Positions 1-8,120 of a stretch of 64,000 nucleotides of DNA are shown one piece after another. The stretch lies in NCBI RefSeq assembly GCF_039542035.1, contig NZ_BAABHJ010000041.1:62001-126000 (forward strand). Reading direction: 5' to 3'. Within the stretch, counting starts at the first letter, position 1, and every line of letters starts with the position of its first letter. Below the pieces are notes generated by a model. That model worked only from the letters and a program-made list of their open reading frames with translations, was not told the DNA's origin and did no database searches. This stretch comes from Actinoallomurus liliacearum. Lineage in GTDB: Bacteria; Actinomycetota; Actinomycetes; Streptosporangiales; Streptosporangiaceae. Both the position numbers and the translations under genes were made by a program.

Positions 1-1009
1 CGGCCGCCGCGCCACGGGTCTGCCGGTACGCGTCCCATTCGGCGAGGCGGCGCAGCAGCTCGGTGGTCTCCGGACGACGGTCGTCGATGTCGATCCGTAC
101 GGGCATCTCGTCGTACGTCGTCTGCCAGATCGTCTGTGCGGCTCCGAGCATGTACCGCGCCGAGGTCTCCCCGACGCCCGGGAGCGTCTGCAGGGAGCCG
201 TCCCGGTCCAGCACCTCCTGCACCGTACGGATGCCCGCCTGGGTGAGCGCGCCCAGCCGGAGGCGTTCGCCGGTGGCCGCCTTCAACGCCTCGACCGGCA
301 TCTCCTGCAGCATCCGCCGAACGTCGGCGGCCCGGACCTGCTGCCCCGCGTGGAGCGCGGCCGAGCGGTACGAGGCTTCGCCAGCGACGGCACGGTCGAT
401 GGTGTCGAGCGCCTCGGCCAGGCCGTCGACGGCGGACCGGTCGAGCAGCTCGGGCTTCGGACCGCTCGACCCCGGCAGGAGGGAGAAGCGGAGGGCCGGG
501 TCGAGCAGCGCCTCGTACCCGGAGTCCGCCCGGTCGACGGGCGCGGAGAAGACGCCGAGCTGCTCCAGACGCCGCGGCGCGTCTGCCTCGATGACCGTCG
601 GATGCCGGCTGCGCAGGAACTCGGCTGCCTCGTCGGCCGTCTGCTTCTTCGCCGAGCCGCTGAGAAAGCGGCGTACGCCGAGCCCGCGGGCGACGTCCGC
701 GAGAGCGCGGGGCACGTCTTCGGTGAGCAGCCGTAGCAGGGACTGGTCGGCGGATGTCGTCACCGGCAGGTTGGCGCGTTCCCGAAGGTGCCGGACGATA
801 CCGGCGTCGTCCTTGCCGAGCGGAACGACCCGCCAGGCGGACTCGCCCGTCCGGTCGATCACGAGGCTGCGGGCGAGCAGATCCTGCTCGGCGCTGTCGG
901 CGCTGTCCGAGATCGCCTGGCGCCAGGACCGTACGTCGGTGGCTTGTTCACTCCACCGCCGGAAATCCGCTACGAGGTGACGAACCTGTTCGCGCTCTGT
1001 TCTGTCCAT
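1..1009 (-). CDS. Partial protein with helix-hairpin-helix motif (runs off left edge)
   Basis: An open frame of 336 complete codons starts with ATG at 1009 and continues past position 1. The N-terminal half is charged and mostly helical. Around residues 255-295 there is a helix-hairpin-helix: LTQAGIRTVQEVL followed by LPGVGETSARYML, a non-specific DNA-binding fold often found in front of helicase or nuclease domains. The rest of the protein, and so its enzymatic identity, lies outside the window. No start codon lies in frame just upstream, so 1009 is the likely start, with a weak GGCGAGG ribosome site directly before it. The long open frame on the opposite strand here is a GC-driven shadow. 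Its position beside helicase and HNH genes suggests a DNA-repair or defence role, but that is inference. Confidence 0.75.
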   Translation of the reverse strand, partial: MDRTEREQVRHLVADFRRWSEQATDVRSWRQAISDSADSAEQDLLARSLVIDRTGESAWRVVPLGKDDAGIVRHLRERANLPVTTSADQSLLRLLTEDVPRALADVARGLGVRRFLSGSAKKQTADEAAEFLRSRHPTVIEADAPRRLEQLGVFSAPVDRADSGYEALLDPALRFSLLPGSSGPKPELLDRSAVDGLAEALDTIDRAVAGEASYRSAALHAGQQVRAADVRRMLQEMPVEALKAATGERLRLGALTQAGIRTVQEVLDRDGSLQTLPGVGETSARYMLGAAQTIWQTTYDEMPVRIDIDDRRPETTELLRRLAEWDAYRQTRGAAA

Positions 1010-1585
1010 GCCTCGCCACGGAGATGGTCGACGGGTCAGCTTGAGTGATGGTAAAGGAGAAACCTGCCACGGGGGACGCGACCTCCAAGGCCACAATCGG
1101 CGTCGATGTCGCGCTAACCAGCGATGTCGTGCTCGTCAATAGGGCCTGGCAGCAGGCCGTCGATCCGGAGGCGACGGGTGAGGCTCGGGGATCTCGTGTC
1201 CGATGTCTGGGTGTCCGGGTGACCGTCGGTCCCGTCGGCCTCGCACACGACCAGGTCCGGTGCGTCGCCGCCCCCTTCGCCGGCGTCGACTTCGGCGCCT
1301 CACCACCACGGGCATCGCCGCCGACTTGCCAGAGCCCCAGGTCGTTGGCGCCGCCCCCTCTTAGAAGAAGGCCGATCGAGCGGAGGCCGATCGATGTCGC
1401 TCCCGTGAGAGGTGCAAGTGCAGCGGGGTGGCCGTCCCTCCGACGTTTCGGTAGGACTGTGAGGCAAAATGCTGCCGAAACGTTCGCACGATACTCGTCA
1501 GAGCCATCAGAAGGACGCATGCTGCCGCAAGAAGCAAAGTGTCCGATATTGGCGGAATGATCGTTGAGTTTGGATAATCCGATGA
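1010..1585. other. Intergenic region without a convincing gene
   Basis: This spacer of about 575 bases lies between two divergent starts (1009 minus and 1586 plus) and should hold both promoters. Several open frames cross it, but none has a ribosome site or a recognisable domain. A direct repeat of the 11-mer AGGCCGATCGA occurs twice, 15 bases apart, near 1367-1393. I see nothing else. Confidence 0.5.
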
Positions 1586-2536
1586 GTGAAGAAGGCGTGG
1601 GTCGGGGTCACAGACGGGTCGTGGTATCGGTTCCTTGCCGAACGCCCGGAGCTCGGTGAGGTCAACTTCTGGCGGCCGTCCAGCAAGGATGAGTTCAAGG
1701 CGCTCAACCGAGGCGAACCGTTCTTCTTCAAGACCAAGGCGCCGCACAACCGGATCGTCGGTGGTGGCTTCTTCAGCGGCTTCGAGCGGTTCCCCCTGTC
1801 GGAGGCGTGGGACCTGTTCGGCGAGGCCAACGGCGCGGCGAGCTTGGATGAGCTGCGGCAGCGCCTCAACGCGAACCGGAGAAGCAACCCGATCGCGGTC
1901 GGTGACGATCCGGTCATCGGATGCATCCTGGTGCGTGACGTGCGCTTCTTCCCCGCAGGGCAGGAGGCCGACCCGCCCCAGGACTTCGCACGCAACCTCG
2001 TGCAGGGGAGGGGGTACAAGCTCAAGGAACACCCGGAGGCCGCCTACCTCATTCGCCTGGCCACTCGACTACTCGGATACGACGTCGAGATAGACGACTC
2101 GAAGCCATGGCATCTACCCGGGCCTGTACTGGGCGACCCTCGCCTGCAGCCTCGCCGCCTCGGGCAGGGCTCGTTCAAGACGGCCGTGCTCGAAGCGTAC
2201 GGTCGGCGGTGCGCGATCACGGGCAGTCGGATCCGTCCGGCCCTCCAGGCCGCGCACATCCTCCCGGTCAGTAAGGGTGGTCTGCACAGCCTGGACAACG
2301 GCCTGCTGCTGCGTGCGGACGTGCATGTCCTGTTCGACAAGGGCTACCTCAGCGTGGACCAGGGTTACCGGCTCAAGGTCAGTCCACGGCTTCAAGCGGA
2401 CTTCGAGGACGGCGAGGAGCTCTACGCGCGAGCCGGTCAGCCGATCGCCCTGCCCCAGCGTGCCGCTGACCACCCCAACCGGGACTTCCTCGAATGGCAT
2501 GAGACGCGCATCTTCAAGGCGTCACGACGGGGCTGA
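1586..2536 (+). CDS. HNH endonuclease (HNH_2 type), putative restriction enzyme
   Basis: 316 residues, GTG start. The C-terminal third carries an HNH_2-type nuclease core: CAITGSRI, then QAAHILPVSKGG, then LDNGLLLRADVHVLFD, giving the His and Asn residues of the beta-beta-alpha-metal fold. The N-terminal 130 residues (GEPFFFKTKAPHNRIVGGG) look like a small beta-rich sensing domain. Such domains in front of HNH cores often read modified DNA (EVE/PUA-like), but that fold call is inference. The gene precedes the helicase unit by 350 bases in the same direction, so it may be co-expressed or independent. The start has a poor ribosome site, so the true N-terminus could differ. A type IV-like restriction enzyme is the likeliest role. 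Confidence 0.8.
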   Translation: MKKAWVGVTDGSWYRFLAERPELGEVNFWRPSSKDEFKALNRGEPFFFKTKAPHNRIVGGGFFSGFERFPLSEAWDLFGEANGAASLDELRQRLNANRRSNPIAVGDDPVIGCILVRDVRFFPAGQEADPPQDFARNLVQGRGYKLKEHPEAAYLIRLATRLLGYDVEIDDSKPWHLPGPVLGDPRLQPRRLGQGSFKTAVLEAYGRRCAITGSRIRPALQAAHILPVSKGGLHSLDNGLLLRADVHVLFDKGYLSVDQGYRLKVSPRLQADFEDGEELYARAGQPIALPQRAADHPNRDFLEWHETRIFKASRRG

Positions 2537-2884
2537 TCATTTTTCGGGAAGTTTCCCCAGGTCAGGGTGATAGTGGTTGATTGTGTCAACCGATCTCGAG
2601 AGCTCGGCGTCTGATTCACGTGAGCGGGTTGGGTTGTTCTCGCGTGTCGACGGTTGTCGATATCCGGCATTGAAGTTCCGTAGTTCGGCCGCGAAGGCTT
2701 CCCTCTGCTCCTGTCCTGGTATGCGCTCGTATCGACGGTTTGTGGCCTCCGAATAACATTTCGAGGTCTAACTATCGACGATTCGCGCCTTTCTCGGTAA
2801 CTTGCGTGACGAAGTCGCTGCGGGCGGAGGATGTCGGGGCATCCCGGAGGATCGCAGGCGTGCGCGGGGTGCAAAGGGGAGTGT
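2537..2884. other. Leader region of the helicase operon
   Basis: About 350 bases without a supported gene, with lower GC than the flanking genes, typical of a promoter region. It presumably carries the promoter of the three-gene unit starting at 2885. I did not identify a convincing -10/-35 pair or an operator. Confidence 0.4.
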
Positions 2885-5800
2885 GTGGACGTCTTTCGGG
2901 TCCATGGCCAGCTCATCGACGACTACCGAGCGTTCACCTCTGGTGCCGTCAGCGTCAGGGACGAGAACATCGCCGCCAAGGTGCGCGAGGGTCTCGACGA
3001 CGGCGAGCAGTGGCCGGATCCGTGGCTCTCCCTCAACCCCAGCTTCGAGAGCGGCGGCACGGTCTCGGACCTCGTCAAGGCGGGCGTGCTTCACCCCGAA
3101 TGCGAGCGGATCTTCCGGAGAGACAAGCCCGAGGACTCCCTCGATGGTGAGCCGATGGAGCTCTACCGCCACCAGCGCGACGCGATCGAGGCCGCCCGCA
3201 CACGGGAGAGCTACGTCCTGACGACCGGCACCGGATCGGGCAAGTCGCTCGCCTACGTCGTCCCCATCGTCGACCGGGTGCTGCGCGAGCGCGATCAGGG
3301 CATCCGCGGCGGCGTCAAGGCGATCATCGTCTACCCGATGAACGCGCTGGCCAACAGCCAGCGGGAGGAGCTGGCCAAGTACCTCCGCCACGGCTACGGA
3401 GAGGGCCGCGAGCCCGTACGGTTCGCCCGGTACACCGGCCAAGAGTCTGAGGCCGAGCGCCGGGACATCCTGGACGACCCGCCGGACATCCTTCTGACCA
3501 ACTACATGATGCTCGAGCTGATGCTTACGCGTCCGCGCGAGCGGAAGGGCCTGATCCGGGCCGCCGCGGGCCTGCGGTTCCTCGTGCTCGACGAGCTGCA
3601 CACCTACCGTGGTCGGCAGGGCGCCGACGTGGCGATGCTGGTACGCCGGGTCCGTGACGCGTGCGAGGCTCCCGACCTGCAGTGCGTCGGCACGTCCGCG
3701 ACCATGGCCAGCGGCGGCAGCACCGAGGACCAGCAACGCGACGTCGCCGACGTCGCGAGCAAGGTATTCGGCGTCCCGATCGAGCCGGACCGGGTCATCG
3801 GCGAGACGCTGCGGCGGGCCACGGAGGACGGCCGGCACGACCCGGCGGAGCTGGCGGCCAAGGTCGCCGAGCCGACGTCCAAGGCGACGTACGACGAGCT
3901 GACCCGTGACCCCCTCGCTCGCTGGATCGAGTCGACCTTCGGCCTGGACACCGAGAAGGGCACCGGTCGGCTGATTCGCCGCCGCCCCACCACCATCCGG
4001 CGGGCCGCCGCCGACCTGGCGGCGCTCACCGCGAGGGACGAGAGCGACTGCGCCGAGGCGATCAAGACGACGCTCCGGGCGGGCGCCGAGGCCCTGCATC
4101 CCCAGAAGAACCGCGCGCTGTTCGCCTTCCGGTTGCACCAGTTCCTGTCCAAGGGGGAGACGGTCTACGTCTCACTCGAACCCGAGGACACCCGCCACAT
4201 CACCCGCGACTACCAGCTCTGGGTCCCGGGCGAGCCGGAGAAGCTGCTGCTCCCGTTGGCCTTCTGCCGCCAGTGCGGCCAGGAGTATCTGTCGGTCGCG
4301 CGGGACGACAGCGGCGGCCGGCCGCGCATCCGGCACCGCCGCGATGAGGACGGTGAGGCCGGGTACCTCTACATCTCCGAGGCCGCCCCGTGGCCGGACA
4401 GCCTGGTCCAGGCCCTGTCCGAGCAGCGGCTGCCCGACTCCTGGCTCACCGTCGACTCCGGCGGCAACCCGGAGGTCATCTCCTCCCGGCGCAAGTACGT
4501 GCCGCAGGTCCTGAACGTCCTGCCCGACGGGACGATCCTCGACCGCGACCTCGGCGGCACCGGTGGTGTACGGGCGGCGTTCGTTCCGACGCCGTTCGGG
4601 TTCTGCCTGAGCTGCGGCGTCGCGTACGACCAGATGCGCGGCAACGACTTCGGCAAGCTGGCCCGGCTCGACCAGGAGGGACGCAGCTCGGCCGTGTCGG
4701 TGCTGAGCGGCAGCGTGGTCCGCAGCCTTCAGGAGATGCCGCCGGAGGAGCTGAGCGAGAACGCCCGCAAGCTGCTGACCTTCGTCGACAACCGGCAGGA
4801 CGCGAGCCTGCAGGCCGGTCACTTTAATGACTTCGCCCAGGTCGCCCAGTTGCGGGGCGCGCTGTACCGGGCCGCCGTCGAGGCCGGTGACGAGGGCCTG
4901 TACCACGAGACCGTCGCCCAGGCGGTGACCGCCCAGCTCGACCTCACCCACGCCGACTACGCGGCCAACCCCGATGAGCTGACGACCCAGCGCAGGCGTA
5001 CCGAGAAGGCGCTGCGCGACGTCGTCACCTACCGGCTGTACGTCGACCTGGAACGCGGCTGGCGGGTCACCATGCCCAACCTGGAGCAGACCGGCCTGAT
5101 CAGCATCGACTACGCCGACCTCGACGAGCTCGCCGCGAAAGAGAACGTGTGGGACGGCACGTACGGTCCGCTGCGCACCGCCGACCCCGAGTCGCGCGCG
5201 GAGCTGATGCGGATCCTGCTCGACGAGATGCGGCGGGTCCTGGCCATCGATGTCGACTGCCTCACCGACCTCGGGTTCGAGGAGATGAGCCGGCTGTCGC
5301 GGCAGCTGAAGGACCCGTGGGCGCTCGCCGAGCGGGAGAAGATGGCGCCGGTCGGCACGGCGTTCGCCCGGTCCGGCCGGGCCGGGGGCAGCCGCAGCGA
5401 GCTGAACCTTTCGGGCCGCAGCAGGTTCGGCCGGTACCTGCGCCGGCCGGGGCGCTTCCCCGCCTGGACCGACCGGGTCGACACCGACGACGCGCAGCGG
5501 ATCATCTCGGATCTGCTGAAGGCCCTGGCCGTGCACGGGCTGTTGACCGAGGTGGTCCAGCCCCGGGACGGCGGCGCACCCGGTTATCGGATCAACGCCA
5601 CGGCGATCGTCTGGCGGGCGGGCGACGGCGAGTACGGGGTGGCCGATCCGCTGCGCTGGCAGTTCAACGGCACCGACAACCGCCCGCGCGTGAACCCGTT
5701 CTTCCGGAATCTGTACCGGAACCGGTCGCGGGGCTTCGCCGGCCTGTTCGCCCGGGAGCACACCGCGCAGGTGCCTGGTTCGGTCCGGCAGGACCGCGAG

Positions 5801-8086
5801 CGGGCGTTCCGCGACGCGAAGCTGCCGCTGCTGTACTGCTCGCCGACGATGGAGCTCGGCGTCGACATCGCAGGCCTCAACGCCGTGACGATGCGGAACG
5901 TCCCGCCGACGCCCGCGAACTACGCCCAGCGCAGCGGCCGGGCCGGCCGCTCGGGGCAGGCGGCCCTGGTCACCACGTACTGCGCCAGCGGCAACAGCCA
6001 TGACCGGTACTACTTCCGGCGCTCGGACGAGATGGTGGCCGGTGCGGTGGCCCCGCCGCGGCTCGACCTGAGCAACGAGGACCTGATCCGCTCCCACGTC
6101 CACGCCATCTGGCTCGCGGAGACGGACCTGCCGCTGGGCCGGGCGATGCCCGAGCTGATCGACCTCTCCGACGAGCGGAAACTGCCCTTGCACGGCCACG
6201 TCCGGGACCAGCTCCGTGATCCGCAGGCCCAGGACCGCGCCCTGCGCCGTGCGCAGCGGATGCTCGCCGGCCTGGAGGACATGCTCGACAAGGAGACCTC
6301 CTGGTGGGACGACGAGTGGCTGGAGAGGGTCGTACGGTCGGCGCCCGGCGCGTTCGACGCCGCCTGCGAGCGGTGGCGTGACCTCTACCGCAAGGCCAAG
6401 ACCGAGCGCGAGACCCAGCACCTGCGCGCCGACGACTACACCCTGACGACGGAGGCCAGGAACCGCGCCAAGCGCCGCCGCGCCGAGGCCGAGACCCAGC
6501 TGCGGCTGCTGCGCAACGAGCAGGACGGCGAGATCCTCTCGGACTTCAACCCGTACCGGTATCTCGCCTCCGAGGGCTTCCTGCCCGGCTACTCGTTCCC
6601 GCGGCTGCCGCTCGCCGCGTACATCCCCGGGCGCGGCGGTCTGAAGGCCGACCGGGACGGCGACTACCTGCAGCGTTCCCGCTTCATCGCGATCCGGGAG
6701 TTCGGCCCCGGCGCGCTGATCTACCACGAGGGCAGCACGTTCCAGGTCAGGCGCGTCCAGGTGCCGACCGAGGCCAGCGGCGAGGTCGCGACGGGTGAAG
6801 CGCGTCGGTGCGGTAACTGCGGCTACCACCACACGCCCGTGGTGGGCACCGACCGCTGCGAGATGTGCGACATGCCGCTGCCCACGGTGGTCAGCGGGTT
6901 GATGCAGTTGCACACCGTCTTCACCGAGCGCCGCGAGCGCATCAGCTCCGACGAGGAGGAGCGCCGCCGGGCCGGGTTCGAGCTGGAGACGTCCTATCGA
7001 TTCCAGGACCACGGCCGGCGGAAGGGGCGCCTGGACGCGGTCGCGGCCGACGAGGACGGCCGCGTCGCCGAGCTCAGCTACGGCGACAGCGCCACGGTCC
7101 GCGTCGCCAACCTCGGATACCGGCGGGGCCGGAACGGCGAGACTGGTTTCTGGCTCGACACGGTCAACGGTCGCTGGCTCCCGTCGCGGGACCCCAAGAA
7201 GCCCACGCCGGGCACCGAGATCACCGACGAGGAGACCGGCCTGGCCGACGGCGAGACCGAGGACACCGTACGACGCCAGCGCGTCATCCCTTACGTCGAG
7301 GACCGCCGCAACATCCTGGTGCTCACCCTCGCCGAGCCGGTTCCAGTGGAGGTCGCGACGTCGCTGCAGTACGCGCTGGAACGCGGCATCGAGGCGGTCT
7401 TCCAGCTCGAGGACTCGGAGCTGAACAGCGAGCCGCTGCCGCCCGACGCCGGGCCCGACCGGATGCGCATGCTGTTCATCGAGAGCGCCGAGGGCGGCGC
7501 GGGCGTGCTGCGGCGTCTCCAGGCCGAGCCGGGGGAGCTGGCGCGGGTCGCGCGGGAGGCCCTGCGCATCGCGCACTTCGACCCCGGCACCGGGGCGGAC
7601 CTCGGCGGCCCGCTCATCCGCACCCGCTGCGAGCGCGGCTGCTACGACTGCCTGCTTTCTTTCAATAACCAGGGCGTCCACCACCTGATCGACCGGCGTA
7701 CGGTCCGCGATCTGCTACTTCGTCTGGCGGCGGGCCGTGTCCGGCGCAAGGAGGACGCCGAGCAGCTGATCGAGAAGGCCGGCAGCCGCCTGGAGGGCGA
7801 GCTGATCACCTGGCTGAGCAACCGCGGCTACCGGCTGCCCACCGAGCAGCAGGTGCTGGTCACCGAGGCCGTTGCACAGCCCGACTACGTCTACCGGCTT
7901 CCCGGGGCCAAGGTCGCGGTGTTCGTCGACGGCCCGGCGCACACCGGCCCGGTGGCCGCCCGTGACGCGGAGGCCGAGGAGCGTCTGATCGACGCGGGCT
8001 GGCACGTCATCCGCTTCCGCCATGACGACGACTGGGACCGCGTCGTCCGGGAGAACCGCAGCATCTTTGGGCCCGGCGAGAACTGA
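2885..8086 (+). CDS. DEAD/DEAH helicase with zinc ribbons, DUF1998 (MZB) domain and C-terminal Vsr/DUF559-like nuclease
   Basis: 1733 residues from GTG 2885, chosen because AAAGGGGA sits five bases upstream; the ATG at 2831 has no usable ribosome site. Visible parts in order: Walker A GTGSGKS (115-121); motif II DELH (about 236); two CxxC zinc ribbons (CRQCGQ and CLSCG); helicase C core with ELGVDIAGLN and QRSGRAGRSG; another zinc ribbon (CGNCGYH...CEMCDMP); the DUF1998 cysteine cluster CERGCYDC (1582-1589); and a C-terminal segment VFVDGPAHTG...AGWHVIRF (from about 1682) typical of Vsr/DUF559 PD-(D/E)XK nucleases. The core resembles YprA/MrfA helicases and combines what DISARM splits between DrmA (helicase) and DrmB (DUF1998), with a nuclease added. 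It is the first gene of an operon with a SNF2 helicase and an adenine methyltransferase. Confidence 0.9.
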   Translation: MDVFRVHGQLIDDYRAFTSGAVSVRDENIAAKVREGLDDGEQWPDPWLSLNPSFESGGTVSDLVKAGVLHPECERIFRRDKPEDSLDGEPMELYRHQRDAIEAARTRESYVLTTGTGSGKSLAYVVPIVDRVLRERDQGIRGGVKAIIVYPMNALANSQREELAKYLRHGYGEGREPVRFARYTGQESEAERRDILDDPPDILLTNYMMLELMLTRPRERKGLIRAAAGLRFLVLDELHTYRGRQGADVAMLVRRVRDACEAPDLQCVGTSATMASGGSTEDQQRDVADVASKVFGVPIEPDRVIGETLRRATEDGRHDPAELAAKVAEPTSKATYDELTRDPLARWIESTFGLDTEKGTGRLIRRRPTTIRRAAADLAALTARDESDCAEAIKTTLRAGAEALHPQKNRALFAFRLHQFLSKGETVYVSLEPEDTRHITRDYQLWVPGEPEKLLLPLAFCRQCGQEYLSVARDDSGGRPRIRHRRDEDGEAGYLYISEAAPWPDSLVQALSEQRLPDSWLTVDSGGNPEVISSRRKYVPQVLNVLPDGTILDRDLGGTGGVRAAFVPTPFGFCLSCGVAYDQMRGNDFGKLARLDQEGRSSAVSVLSGSVVRSLQEMPPEELSENARKLLTFVDNRQDASLQAGHFNDFAQVAQLRGALYRAAVEAGDEGLYHETVAQAVTAQLDLTHADYAANPDELTTQRRRTEKALRDVVTYRLYVDLERGWRVTMPNLEQTGLISIDYADLDELAAKENVWDGTYGPLRTADPESRAELMRILLDEMRRVLAIDVDCLTDLGFEEMSRLSRQLKDPWALAEREKMAPVGTAFARSGRAGGSRSELNLSGRSRFGRYLRRPGRFPAWTDRVDTDDAQRIISDLLKALAVHGLLTEVVQPRDGGAPGYRINATAIVWRAGDGEYGVADPLRWQFNGTDNRPRVNPFFRNLYRNRSRGFAGLFAREHTAQVPGSVRQDRERAFRDAKLPLLYCSPTMELGVDIAGLNAVTMRNVPPTPANYAQRSGRAGRSGQAALVTTYCASGNSHDRYYFRRSDEMVAGAVAPPRLDLSNEDLIRSHVHAIWLAETDLPLGRAMPELIDLSDERKLPLHGHVRDQLRDPQAQDRALRRAQRMLAGLEDMLDKETSWWDDEWLERVVRSAPGAFDAACERWRDLYRKAKTERETQHLRADDYTLTTEARNRAKRRRAEAETQLRLLRNEQDGEILSDFNPYRYLASEGFLPGYSFPRLPLAAYIPGRGGLKADRDGDYLQRSRFIAIREFGPGALIYHEGSTFQVRRVQVPTEASGEVATGEARRCGNCGYHHTPVVGTDRCEMCDMPLPTVVSGLMQLHTVFTERRERISSDEEERRRAGFELETSYRFQDHGRRKGRLDAVAADEDGRVAELSYGDSATVRVANLGYRRGRNGETGFWLDTVNGRWLPSRDPKKPTPGTEITDEETGLADGETEDTVRRQRVIPYVEDRRNILVLTLAEPVPVEVATSLQYALERGIEAVFQLEDSELNSEPLPPDAGPDRMRMLFIESAEGGAGVLRRLQAEPGELARVAREALRIAHFDPGTGADLGGPLIRTRCERGCYDCLLSFNNQGVHHLIDRRTVRDLLLRLAAGRVRRKEDAEQLIEKAGSRLEGELITWLSNRGYRLPTEQQVLVTEAVAQPDYVYRLPGAKVAVFVDGPAHTGPVAARDAEAEERLIDAGWHVIRFRHDDDWDRVVRENRSIFGPGEN

Positions 8087-8120
8087 GCCACGGCGACCCC
8101 CCGAGAGGACACGTCACTTC

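Noticed and set aside
63..980. A 305-codon open frame on the plus strand
   Set aside because: Arg/Ser-rich shadow composition. The minus strand encodes a balanced protein with a helix-hairpin-helix motif.
4172..7684. A 1170-codon minus-strand frame across the helicase gene
   Set aside because: Antisense shadow of high-GC coding DNA. No domains, and the plus strand carries all helicase motifs.
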